Source: Neckera pumila (lineage: Eukaryota; Streptophyta; Bryopsida; Hypnales; Neckeraceae). Taken from it: a stretch of DNA of 64,000 bases. Each line of letters opens with the position of its first letter. Positions within the stretch are counted from its first letter, which is position 1. Below are positions 36,248-48,200 of this stretch, one piece after another. The stretch covers positions 36,933,413-36,997,412 of the forward strand of contig OZ018410.1 in assembly GCA_963969595.1 (NCBI GenBank). Reading direction: 5' to 3'. The notes below the pieces were generated by a model. That model was not told the origin of the DNA and made no database searches. It was given only the letters and a program-made list of their open reading frames with translations. The position numbers were made by a program, and so were the translations under genes.

Positions 36248-37479
36248 AGCATGGTTTCTTTAACTATATTTGGATACCTAATTTGTTTGTTTTGTTATGT
36301 TGAGATCTCCCAAACCGTGCAATTCCCGGTTGCATGCTTGGCACCGTTGGAAAGCTTTCGGTGAGGAAGAGTGCACAGGCTTGGTTTCGTGGCGTTTAGA
36401 GCAACGGTGCGGAAGTTATTGAATTTCGAAGTATTTATGGATCAAAAAATTAGAAAATTACTTTGACTTTGATTTTGGTAGCGTTCTTGGTACTATTGGA
36501 ATATTCTTGGCGAGGAGGGGTGGACGGGCTTGGTTTTGTGGCGTTTGAAGCTACGATATGAAAGATATTGAATTTCAAAGTTTTTATTATGAATTAGAAA
36601 ATTAGAAAATTACTTTTAATATGATTTTGGATGTGGCAATGGCACAAGGCACACTAGTCTACATTAAAAAAAGGACTTTTCATGGAAACAAGGAAGGTTG
36701 AATTGATTAGCGTACATACCAATGAACTTTTCTTGGCATCCAGTGGATACTACCGCATTTTGTCATGATGACTCCCCAACTTGCCGAGACCTTTCCCAAG
36801 GTAGGCAAAATGACAAATTATGCCGGTACCGGGTGGTCGCATACCAAGTCCGTGAAAGTGGAGGTCTCCATACCGGTTTGCATTGGAGCACAATTTTAAA
36901 TAAAAATTATCATTGGCCCTGTACCGTACAGTGCGTGCTACCGGTTGCATTGCAGATGGTCTTAGAGCAGCCCACCAGTGTTTGTTTTTTGGGCAAAATT
37001 TTGCACTTCTCAGACTGTTTCAGCCTGTCGGACGCCTTCCCCTCCAGATTTGCTCCAGTGGTTTGGAGGCTTCTGGCGACACTTGTCCAAAAACAAAAAA
37101 ACTGAGCCCCACTCCAACACACTGAAGCCACACTCTAAACGTTGTGCATCATTGATATCCTCATTGACCAAAAGATCAACGGTGCAGAACATTGAGTACA
37201 GTATGAACCGGGCCATAGTACAGAGCATCACCTCTCCCGCGTTCGCACATTCCCCCAACAACCACTTGTCACCCTTTCCTTGTCTCAACCTCCTTCCTCA
37301 TCACACCGCAACCAATTTTCCGAAGATTCCTACAAATCTCACAAACCCAACAATTCTAATTTCGGAAACATTCCCATTCCACAATCCCGGCTCTCTCACC
37401 AAATCAACCACACTCTCAATCTCAAAATCCTTTCTCACAATCCAATTGGTTTTGCATTTGCTTCTGGATCGATCCATCC

Positions 37480-39555
37480 ATGGCGAGGCCGAAGGTGCGC
37501 TTCGGGATCCTCGGGTGCGCCGACATCGCCCAAAAGCTCGTCCGCGCCATGCTCCTGCTCCCCGAGGACATCCAAATCGTAGCCCTCGGCAGCCGCTCCC
37601 TTGAGAAAGCGAAAGCATTCGCATCCAAGAATAATCTTCCGACGAGTACGAAGGTGTACGGGAGCTACGAGGAGGTGCTGGACGACCCCGAGGTGGATGC
37701 GGTGTACATTCCCTTGCCCACGGGGTTGCATGCAGAGTGGGTGGGGAAAGCGGCGGAGAGAAAGAAGCATGTGTTGGTGGAGAAGCCAGTGGCGAGGACG
37801 GTAGAGGAGCTCGATGGGGTGATGGAGGTGGTGGGGAGGAATGGGGTGCAGTTTATGGACGGGACCATGTTTGCGCATCACCCGAGGACGGCGGAGATGC
37901 AGGCAATAATTCGGGATGCGCAAGGGTTTGGGGAACTCCGGGAGGTGGGTGCTTGAATTGTTGTGATGGTTGTTGGCTTTCTTGTACGTTGTTTTGACTT
38001 GGGGGTGAAGCTGCTGGAGCAATTAGGGTTTCGGGATTTTTACTGCTGGTTTAATCTGTGCTTCCAATCTGCCGGATCGATTAGGGTTGAGGGAATTGGC
38101 TTCTGGTTCAATCTGGACTTCAATCGGCCAGAGCAATTAAGGTTTCGGGATTTGGACCATTGGTTCTAAATAGGCTAGAAGATGATTGTAGTCAAGAGTT
38201 TTGACTTCACAGTTTTGCTCTTCACTTAGAATCTCATTTGATCTCTTAAATCATATTCTGTAGTTGTCTGCAATCACAATTGATGTGGTCCAGTAGTGTG
38301 ATTCTAGTAGTGTGATTCTCAACCATTAAGACATTGCCAAATTAGCTTGAAAATCCTACATTTGCATTATAATAGGCGTTTGGTAATGTTTTATTAATTC
38401 AAATTTTGAGTTATAAGTACAATTAAGAAGCGCTAGCATTTGGATTGTAATCCTTCTCCTCTCCAATTGCCACATCAACTTCAAAATCCTACATTGGCAG
38501 GTGGTGGTTGTCTTCATCACCGATCTCGCAGCGAGAACTGGATGGACGAGTAATGTGCGCAGCCAACCGCACTTGGATGGACTGGGAGCATTAGGCGACA
38601 TCGGTTGGTACTGCAGTCGCTTCATTCTCTGGGCCTATGACTTCCAGCTTCCGCAAACAGTCACGGCCCATCCTGGGTCCAAACTCTCCGACACTGGAGT
38701 CCTGACCTCCTGTGGGGCAACTTTCGAATGGGCCGACGGCCGAATTGCCACTTTCCGGTGCTCCTTCTTGGGCGACATGGTGATGAAAGGCGTCTGCATA
38801 GGCAAGTAATTCTATGTGTTTTCTAGTATTACCAAAATTACTTCAACCTTCAAAATATTGAGTACCAATGTTTGACCTCACCTTTCGTGAATATTGTTGT
38901 TTTGTTTATTGAGTATCCTTGCCTAAGTAGCTCCTCATAGTTAAAAGGGAATTGGTTTGCACAATTTGACATTCGCTTCTCTAGGTTCCCGATATGAAAA
39001 TTTCATTTACTTACATGTTATGTTCAATCTTTGACAGCATTTTTGTGTAGAATGTCTTAGATTCTTTGATGAATATTGTAGCAACTTATAATATTTGGTG
39101 CTTATTTGGGCTCACCGTGACATCCTTTTGTAGTGAATTGCACTTCTTTGGATAAGCTCCTTCTATGAAATTAGCCGAGAATTTTCAATATGCTAGCCAT
39201 TTGGCTGAATTGTGTCCAAATATTTCTCACTGGTGCAGGCTCCAAAGGAACTATGGAGGTGGACGACTTCGTCATTCCCCGGAAGGAGCACTTGTGCTCA
39301 TACAAAGTCAAGGAAGGGAGCACTTGGGAAGATCGGTCCACTGGCTGGGGCTCCAAGGAGGAAATGCGCCATGTCAAGACGTTGCTTCCTCAGGAGGCTC
39401 TCATGGTTCAGGAATTTGCAAAGCTTGTCGGGAACATAAAGAATGGTTCTGGTGTGGTGGATCCCAAGTGGGCTACGCTTGCGCGGAAGACCCAGGTTTT
39501 GCTTAATGCTGTGAAAACATCCATTGAAAGTGAGTGTAAGACCATCTCTATCTAA
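37480..39555 (+). CDS. Gfo/Idh/MocA-family NAD(P)-dependent oxidoreductase, 360 aa
   Basis: Three exons (37480-37944, 38501-38801, 39239-39555) join in phase 0 and phase 1 to give 360 residues, the normal length for the plant members of this family (Arabidopsis At4g09670 type). Residues 5-17 (KVRFGILGCADIA) form the Rossmann nucleotide-binding turn; HVLVEKPVART at 97-107 holds the family E-K-P motif with the conserved lysine; LGALGDIGWYCSR and VLTSCGATFEW belong to the C-terminal substrate domain; GTMEVDDFVIP follows the second intron. No transit peptide precedes the Rossmann fold, so a cytosolic enzyme is likely. Substrate is unknown; relatives act on sugars, inositols or dihydrodiols. Intron 2 is a GC-AG intron (G^GCAAGT), supported by frame and by loss of frame if the nearby GT is used. 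Confidence 0.93.
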
Positions 39556-39654
39556 GAATCATGCAAGCTTATTGTATCGGAATTGCATTATAAACATGTA
39601 CCTATGTATATATAATGTATCTATATAGTCCTTCTATTTTATCTTAGGTAGGAG

Positions 39655-39870
39655 AGCCTAATGGTGCAACCATACCAGGGCCTTACTACCTCCGGAGGCT
39701 CTCATGGTTCAGGAATTTGCAGAGCTTGGGTATTATTATGAGTGGATTCGTTGTGGTGGATCCCTTATGTGCTTCCCTTGCTAGGATAACACAATTTTGC
39801 TCAATGCTGTGAAAACATCCATCAGTGGAAACTGTAAGGGCATCTCGCTCTGAGTATGATGCAAGCCTCT
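39655..39870 (+). pseudogene. Decayed tandem duplicate of the oxidoreductase last exon
   Basis: About 100 bp after the stop codon the sequence repeats the second half of exon 3: GGAGGCTCTCATGGTTCAGG, GTGGTGGATCCC, TTTGCTCAATGCTGTGAAAA and CATCTCGCTCTGAGTATGAT match the exon and its immediate 3' flank. The copy has indels and frame breaks and no domain start, so it cannot make protein. Confidence 0.85.
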
Positions 39871-39899
39871 GGATTGCATTCCTCTTAAAGGATCTATGT

Positions 39900-41600
39900 G
39901 AAGTCCCTTTTCAGGGTGGGGAATTTATGTAAAGTCCCTAATTTCAACGGAGCTGTAATTATGAGAAATAGCTCTTGCATGACTTGAAGCATGGCTCGGG
40001 TATTTTTGTGAAAGATCAACAAAGGATGGATGCAACAAGGAAAGGCTGATATTGTTGGGTAAGTGAGTTCTTCATATATTTGGATATTAGGTGTTGGCAT
40101 TATCCGTGCTTGTGTCAAACCCTTTTGGAATTAAGTATGCTCTGTGTGGTCTTTGGTACATTTGTTTTAAAGTCCCTTTTGTAATCAAGTATGCTTCTGT
40201 GAACATGAGTACATTGTGTTTCCAGTGAGTTTTGGTGATCATATGTGAAGTTTGGTGCACCTTCAACTTATCAGGCAACAAAATCTGGATTATTGCCAAT
40301 CCATGGACATGAAATTTATCATTTGTAATGTTCCGATAGAACATCATTCTCTACGGAAGAGTAATATCGCCTGAATTGTGTAATTGAATTAAGGCCATAC
40401 GAGGAAATACAACTGTGATAATATAGTAGCTCATCAGTACAACAAGCAACCAAGCAAGTGGTGTGCTGTATCAGATGATACCTGGTTGAATGCTCAGAAG
40501 GAAGGAACATTCAAGAATCAAGATTTTTTTTGAGAGCATGCTCTGATAAGTAGATGCCCATTGCATACTGTTTGAAGTGGGTATCCTGACATCGTCACTT
40601 TCAGCACATTATGTAACAGTAACAACAATTTGAAAGCTGGAATTAAGCAAGTGTGATAATATCATATTGTTATGAGGTACAATACAAGTATAAGAACTCC
40701 GACCTCCATTGCTGTTACAATCTCAATAGTAGCTGCACATCAAAATTCACCAGGTCAAGACTTGTCTTCAAATTTGATCGAAAGTTGAAGTATGGGAATT
40801 CAAGAAATGTGAGGAGACATGGAAGCCGCACCTTCTTTGAGATTCAAACTGCACGAAAGATGTAAATAATGCGTTACTTCAGCGTTTAGTTCTCAAACAC
40901 TCCTAAATTTTGTATTCCAAAGTTAATTCGATGAATCAAATTGAATAATTGCAAATTTGCAACAGCCGAAAAAATAACTTTAGGATCCTCTCAACAGCTG
41001 ATAAGGGCGCTGGAACGAGCTTTTAAACCTGCATTTCCTCGTTAATTAAACGATTCTTTCAGATGGTGTGAAAGCCAAGCAAGCGATGATAACTTAATAC
41101 ATAAACCGGTAATGTCATCACAAGCAGAGAGTTTTCCAGTTTGTATAACTAGGAACCTTCAATCCAATAGTAGAGACTTGTTTCAGAGGTACATTCAACA
41201 GAGTGATTCGTAGAGTATCACTCTTCTGTATCTGGCGAAAAGGTTCGGCATGAGATCTATCCTTTACCGAATCCCTTTCGGTAGTGGTGCTATTGTGAAG
41301 TTAGCACGCCATCCAGATGCCATTCAAGACGAGCTGCCTAAAATTGAAGGCTTCAACGCATCCCGCATCTTCGGGCACGTGTGCGGCTAGATAATAATAT
41401 GCCGACAATATTATAACAATATATGTGCGGTGATTCCCATGCGTTTGCGAGTGGGCCACCCTGTCCAAAGTCAATCGCCAAATTTGGACAAAGTTACATG
41501 ATTGCCCACATTTGCATGCGCAAGGAAAGTCAAATAAACACAAATACTAAAATACTGCTACTGCTTGTCACCGCTTGAATAATACTCCGTATCCATCTAC
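39900..41600. other. Intergenic DNA between oxidoreductase and WRKY genes
   Basis: Only short frames on both strands, none recognisable. Part of it must hold the oxidoreductase 3' UTR and the WRKY promoter. Confidence 0.3.
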
Positions 41601-41649
41601 CGACTAGCATGCGTCGTTCAGACGGGTTTCCTTATCGTTCTTCCTGCGC

Positions 41650-41757
41650 ATGGGCAGCCTCGTCGTTGATTATTTGAACTGCTGCAAACTGAGTGAGCCA
41701 GCCAGCGCTGGACGAGTCGTCTCCCAAGCGTTTCGGTCCGAGCGCCATCAAAACTAG
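41650..41757 (+). CDS. Candidate uORF in the WRKY 5' leader, 35 aa
   Basis: An ATG at 41650 opens a frame of 35 codons (MGSLVVDYLNCCKLSEPASA...) ending at TAG 41755-41757. It lies in a GC-richer block just upstream of a GTAAGT donor at 41780; the matching acceptor (TTGTATGTCAG) is at about 42062, 79 bp before the WRKY start codon. If transcription starts upstream of 41650, ribosomes would meet this frame first and it could reduce translation of the WRKY factor. No transcript evidence is available here. Confidence 0.35.
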   Translation: MGSLVVDYLNCCKLSEPASAGRVVSQAFRSERHQN

Positions 41758-42140
41758 AGCACCTGAATGTTCTTCATTCCTGTAAGTACATTAACACAAG
41801 AATGAAAGACAATTTCATGTGGTGGGAGAATATTGAAGTCCTGGAGTAGAGATTGCGTGGGTCCATGTGGGTTCCCACTGAGGCTTCGTCTTGAGTGCCC
41901 TGTGAGAGCTTACCGCTCCTCTTGCGAAAACTTAGAGTCATTTCTTGGCTGCAGTCTTGGTACGGAAATTAATTTGGGGGCTGGATGAAGTGATGACAGA
42001 TTGAATTTTTCTTGTCATGGCTTGATCCGTAAGAGCTCTGATATATTGTGATTTGTATGTCAGGCGAGACTAGAGTGGAATTGATCTAAAAAGTGGTGCG
42101 AGCGGAAGTAGAGAAGGGAGCTGAGATCGAGTACGGGAGC

Positions 42141-44416
42141 ATGCCGCGGTTGAGAGGCGGGCAGTGGGCGTCGGAGCATTGCGTACAGAAAGTAGAAGAG
42201 ATGCTGAGCAGGGCCATCATGCACCAGGTGGATCTCCTTGAACTGCTCATGTCCATATCCCTGGAGAATCACAACCACAATTGCAACAGCAACACCTCTC
42301 CAGAGATGCCCACGAGCTCCGACTCGGCCATCTCTCCTCAGGTGGAGCGCGCGCTCAAAGCCAAGATTGAAAACTCCGTGGACTGGTGCCAGTTGGCCCT
42401 GTGCCGCCTCCGGGAGATTACGCTGCACACTTCGAATGCCTCACCGGGGTGCTGCGCTCATAGATTTTTGTCGTCGTACTCGAAAGCTGGCGATGGAACG
42501 ACGAAGAAGCAGAAACGGCAGCAATTGGTGAGCTCCTCCGGCAGGCTGAATGTCCCCACTCCGCTCAGTCCCCTGCGCGTGCTCTTGCGCACTGAACCTC
42601 AGTCCCAGCATCCCTTCAACGTTCAAAGCTATAGCTCCGCTCAATGGAATCCGGGCAACCTTCTCTTCACTGACTCTGCCCCCTATCTCCCTTCCCTGGG
42701 GCTCCGTCCAGGTACAAATTCAACCTTCCTCTGCATACCTCTGTTGCTACAATTAATCTTCCTTTTCTGTCGGAGGAAGATCGATGTTTGGAAATTCCTG
42801 CATCTCCGGTATGGGAAAGGGTTACGAAAGTGGGTGTGCCCCGGTAGGTGTAGAATTGGCACAAGGACTTCGTGTTAAACTACCAGCTTGCTCATGACTT
42901 TGGCAAGGTAGATTGAAGGTAGGCTCGTCGTCAACCACCAGTTGCCCTGCACCAGGCTCTTGCGAGCCTAACGTTGCGTGATCATGCAGCAGCAGAGAGA
43001 GCTATAGTAGGATAAATTGCAAACGTATTCTTAGAATGGAAAGGGATCGGAGTTGCGTTCGGAGTTCTCATTGTTGAGATGCAGGTGAAGATTCATCCTC
43101 GCTTCAGCATCGACGGCGGTGGCGGCATCAACAAGGACTACACTTCGCAAGGTTGCTGGCAAGCTTACACATGGATACGTCGGACTGGCCTCTGTTACAG
43201 GGTGACACTGGTCCCATCCGGGGTCTACTATCTGCTGGCCTCCCCCCTCCTCTTCTTTCTTCGGCTGCCGATCCCGTGAATGGCACAGATCATCTTGTTC
43301 GAGAGGACAAAAGCTACATAAATAAGACGCCCACTCCCCCTCTGCGAGGCAATCGGTCCCGAAATAGTTCTGGAAAATCTGAAGTCAGGTGATTACATCA
43401 GCACTGCTCCTTTGCTCCACTTCTGCTTTGCGTGGGTGTGAATTAAAAGGGAGCCAATTTCCAGGGTCTCTGTTTCCTTTACTTAAGACAATTTTCATGG
43501 GATGATCATGCTCTAGAAAATGGAGCGGAGGTGAAGCGAAACTCGAAGTTGTGTTCCAAAAACTGAACGATGCAAAGAAGGGGATCCCTGATGACGGTCA
43601 CCGAGGCTGGAAAAAGTACGGCAACAAAACGATTCAGAATTCGAATCATTGCAGGTTTGAAATAATGGAGGGATTAATTACCAGATTATACTTTCTTTCG
43701 CGCACGCTTGCCCAATATCTGCTCTTCTTCTTCGGATTGTGTAGACTGATTCTAGGCAAACTCTTGTGGGAATAATTCATGCGCAGCATTTCCGGGTTTA
43801 TCAGTAATTACTGACGGCTTTGTTACTAATTATCGCATGGCGAAACAGGGGATACTACAAATGTAGCGTGAAGGAATGTCGTGCGAAGAAGATGGTGCAG
43901 CCCACTGACAAGGATCCCACCTTATTTGAGGTGACGTATGTGGGGAAGCACACCTGCTCCAGCACTGGGCAGCGGAGAAGGTCCTCACGATCGACGCCAG
44001 CTTGCATCCCTGCTCCAGTCGAAGTTCCAGTAGTGCAGCTAAAGTATAAGAGTGCAGGAATTGAGAGGGAGAATAGAAGCATTTTGACTGGATCGAATTC
44101 GATGACAGAAGATTCCATTAGAGAAAACGGGTGGACGGGGATCATACCAAGCAAGAGGGCAAGGTCCATGGTCGAGGACGATAAGGCAAGTCTTGACAAT
44201 TTCAGCTATTTGCACACCATGAACACTTCCACAACTACTACTGCCACTGAGGAGCAAGTAGGCGATGCTTCCTTGGACACCTACCTCCACCAAAGCTCAC
44301 ATCATCACCAAGCCGTGTATTCCTTCCAAGAGCCCCTGTTGTGGCATGACTTTGACATGGACACCAGCTTGTCCACCGGCCACAAGTCTGTCAATCTGGA
44401 TTCCGACTCTCCTTGA
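42141..44416 (+). CDS. WRKY transcription factor, atypical (group III-like), 526 aa
   Basis: Four exons (42141-42711, 43085-43388, 43517-43654, 43849-44416) join in phase 1, 2 and 2. The WRKY domain is at about residues 317-374: DDGHRGWKKYGNKTIQ, then HCRGYYKCSVKEC and FEVTYVGKHTC. The last intron splits the arginine codon before GYYKC in phase 2, the conserved R-type WRKY intron. The zinc ligands are C343-X4-C348-X23-H372-X1-C374: the H-x-C end is the group III signature, but group III normally has C-X7-C. The DNA-contact heptapeptide is W-K-K-Y-G-N-K instead of WRKYGQK, and one extra residue (G322) precedes the tryptophan. The N-terminal region (SEHCVQKVEEMLSRAIMHQV) resembles the helical leader of group III proteins. 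The protein should be nuclear and bind W-box-like DNA, with altered specificity possible. The start is the first in-frame ATG after the leader intron. Confidence 0.92.
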
Positions 44417-44419
44417 CAG

Positions 44420-45240
44420 CTTCCAACTAATTTGGGCAAGTTTAACCACTGCCTATATTCAAGTTGGTCTTCCTCCGAGTCTCCCCAACAGAGAAATGGA
44501 TAGAATATAACACGCCATTCCTCCTGGGCGAGCATAATTTTGATGCAGGAAGTACTCCAAAGTGTTTGGGATTCGAAGTACCGAAGCACCAATGGCTAGT
44601 GTTAGGGTAACTAGCCCGAGGCCAATTTCTTGTCACCTGCTAATCGCAAAGGGGTAAGCATATATACTTAAACCTTATATCTAACCATTCAATAGATATT
44701 GTACATCAGTTAATTAGTGCTCATACAATTCGTGCGAGTATATTTTGAAGTTAAATCAAACATTGTAGCCTGAAGAGTAGCCCCTCCTGGGCATGGGTTT
44801 GAGCAACTTAGAGTCCGTTCTCTTTGTTCAGGCTCTTAGGACCTTTAAGATATGAATCAGTAAACATATGTAAAATAGATTAATGAGGATTTCCTAGTTT
44901 CATCGAGAGTTAGACTCCACAAGGATAGTCTGGCTCCCAGGGATTGGAACTTCTTAGAATCTAAAAAGAATCCGTGCGCTCCACATGACTCAGAGTATTG
45001 TTGAGAAATAAACTATGCAGACTATGATCTCTTCCACAGTAAGCTTCTATGCCAATTGACGCATATGATCAAATCAAGTGCGTACATGTCAACAAGAATC
45101 AATCTGTCATTTCTTGAAACTATATTAACAAGTGCATCGTTTCTTGAAACCAACTTAAGGGTGTAACTTCGAATTCGGCAGCTGCAATTTGTCAACGATA
45201 GATTCCACACTGAAACTTTATAAACAACCAAAGATTAAAG
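44420..45240. other. WRKY 3' flank and intergenic DNA
   Basis: Likely contains the WRKY 3' UTR; nothing else is recognised before the minus-strand exons begin. Confidence 0.35.
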
Positions 45241-45244
45241 GTCG

Positions 45245-48200
45245 TCACAGTGATGTTAAGTTCGTTACTGTTCGACTACCGACCGAATCTACAACTCGAA
45301 AACTCGATATTGGATTAATAACTATTGAAAATGGATTTCTAAAAACATCAATATAACAGCGAAGTCCAATTCCAAGATAAACTGTATATAGAAATGAAGA
45401 AGACATTACCACGTTGGGATGAAAGAATCTGTCGTGCAGTCCTTCGACGATTGGCACTAGGTCTTTTAACTTACAAGTACGACCCCGACATCATCGTTTG
45501 CCAACTGCTGATCACCAACTTCTACAGAAATTTGTGCTCACCTGCCAGGATCTGATGCAGAAGTACCCAAATTGCACTTAAACCTCGGGTCCCTGCATGC
45601 CCAAGATTGTGGCTATTTATTTTTGCTTTATCCTCCGTTGCACTTTAATTTTAGAAAAGGTTCGTTTCAACGTTGAAAAGAGTGAAAATACTTTGACTGA
45701 TGTTGACCCCCCAATCGTACACGTACGCCTCTGCCACCAGCCTGCAAAAGTACTGAGAAACTACCTCGTTGAATGCAGTAGCAACAAGTTCACCACCTAA
45801 AAATTCAGGAATTCCTCAAAACCAAATATGCCAATGGAAGCATAAAGCAACAAACTAGCGATTCCCTACCATAGTATTTGAAATTAAAAACTGAAATATA
45901 TAGTAGATGATGTCAGCAACCGTTAGGATCGGGGCCACAGTTCCAGCCTCTCGCTTCTTATTCGCATGCTTTATAATAAGTGACACGAAAAAGATCGCCA
46001 TCAAGAAAAAAAACTTGCAAACAGTATTTCTTTAAGTCAACACAGCATCTCATTTCCCATCGTTTCAGTTGGATGGTAGAGACTGAAGCATCTAGTATTT
46101 CAGTACGCTTTTGAAAATATTTTTGGACTCCAGGGTTCTTGTACTATGCTGAATGGCACAGGAAGGAAGGTTTCCTGTCACAATCAGCTGACGACCATGG
46201 TGTGGAGACCTCACGGCAAGCCCGCTGAGGAAAAACTGCTGACCCGTAGTACACAGAGGAAGGCCCCTGTCCTTAAGATAGCTCACTAAACTCGACAAAA
46301 GCATGCATATCGTGCGTCCGAGTTCATTGTATTTATCATCATCAACGACTATCCTTACTCGTAATTCTTGCATCATTTCGTAAACCGAGATATTGCATCG
46401 CTGAAACAACAGATAGTGATTCTCGATTGCCTACCTGGATCGGGGTTCACGAGAAGAATATGCAGATTCATACAACAACTGCATTGGAAACTGCATTGCA
46501 TCAGTCAGAGACGTACTTAAATTAGCAAGGACAGAAGTGGAACTTTCTAAGTGACTACACAATATTTCCATGTAGGGTAATGCCAATGAAATTTTCTGCA
46601 TACATTGAAGCAGACTCAGAAAGTGTATCACATTTGCTTTACTTTCAGAGTTTCAGGAAGGACTTACTTTGGAAGGATTCTACTGAACACTGTCATAGAA
46701 CCTGAATCCAATACTTCAGCTCAGGTCAATTATTGGCAAACTCGAAAGGAATGCAGGATTTTAAGAGGGCGATGATTCTGTATCTTTGATATAAATATGA
46801 GAGGTTCATAGGAGTCTTGAAATCACACCAGAATAAGGCAAGAGACCTTGAAATGCGTTCATGTTGTTGAATGCTTGGTAGAAGACGGTCCTTGTAAGAA
46901 GAAATGTTCCAATTCAAAAGATTCAATATGGTCGAAGAATGAACACATCATAGCTCACAGACGTCTATTACAGAGGAAGTGGAAAGCGTAAATTGAGACA
47001 TGACAGAATAAACTTATTTGAAATTGATGACCAAGGGTTGGCATCTTACACACGTCAACCTAATTATTTGCAAGCAGGCAAGAAGGGCAAGTGATTGAGG
47101 CACACAAATAAGTTTCCCACAACGAAAAGAGCTTAATTACAATACCCGTACGATAGGTAGACGTGGATCAAGTTTTTTGTCCTGGAAAGATGGACTAAGT
47201 CACCTCAAAAAAACTAATTCGAAAACTTCGTATCCCGCACAGCATTCATTACAGAGCAGCCAACAAACTCATAGGTCTTCAAGACTGAAAAAAGATCAGA
47301 AGGCCAACTTCTACAGACATTTCTAACCCTAAAGAGCTTTTATCCTGTAATCACCTGTTGATTTGATTATGGCTTGTGTGTTTACCTTGTCTTTCAGTTG
47401 ATCGACGTCTTCAGATTTACGGTGGGGAAGATTAAGTCAATGCTCTCCACTCGTCAGCCATTTCCTCTCCTGTGCAGAGGTATTTGAGTCCTAAAATTAC
47501 AATCGCAGCAAGCTCCTTCTCCTGGCAGTGGTGTGACTGGGCGTCTACTGACAAAGCTGCTCCTGATGATACTGCTCCGTCGCACTTTGTAAGCGGGAAG
47601 TGGTGAAACGCCCGACAAAATACTATGCGCATTGCAGCAATAATGTGGCCACTATCAGGAGTCCAGTATAATCCTCGGAAGTATTACGTACTTCAAGTAT
47701 TCGTCATATTCAAGTATCAATACAGTCAATACTTCAGGTTTATATCCTAAAAAAATGGTCTGCGCAATTCAGCTGCAGTGGTGGTAGATCTGTATGGTAT
47801 CAAGTGCGCAGACACTGGATTACGACGGTACAAAGAGGTGATGGCAAGATAATCATCAATTTCAGGCGCATTCACAACAGTCGATCCTTGTACCTCCTAT
47901 GAATGTCAGATGCGCTCCAGTCAGGCATTTCAGACATGTTCTCACCGGTTCAATGCTCAGCCGCCGGCGAGACAATTTTCCAAAGCGTTGCCACCTTTCA
48001 ATTGATTGCACACGATGTCCATGTCAGTAGTTGGAGGTTGACACACTGTCACAAATGCGTTTCTGCGGGCCACGCAATTTTTGTTGCCGCTACGCTCACC
48101 GATTTTCATAGAAGTCTGCTAACTTGTATCTCTACACTTCTGGCTGCAGCATTGAATCCTTCCAAATGCCACATTGCACCGTATCCAGCATTTAGGGTTT

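Noticed and set aside
36978..37604. Plus-strand 208-codon frame upstream of and overlapping the oxidoreductase start
   Set aside because: It is out of frame with the clear Gfo/Idh/MocA exon, has low-complexity Ser/Pro/Thr composition and no family features; it covers the gene's leader.
37435..38022. 195-codon minus-strand frame opposite oxidoreductase exon 1
   Set aside because: Antisense shadow; its His/Arg/Leu-rich composition results from the codon bias of the real exon.
46431..46464. 34-nt interval between GTAGGC and TTTCAG as an intron
   Set aside because: Far too short for a plant spliceosomal intron, and the downstream frame then does not fit; treated as a possible in-frame stop instead.
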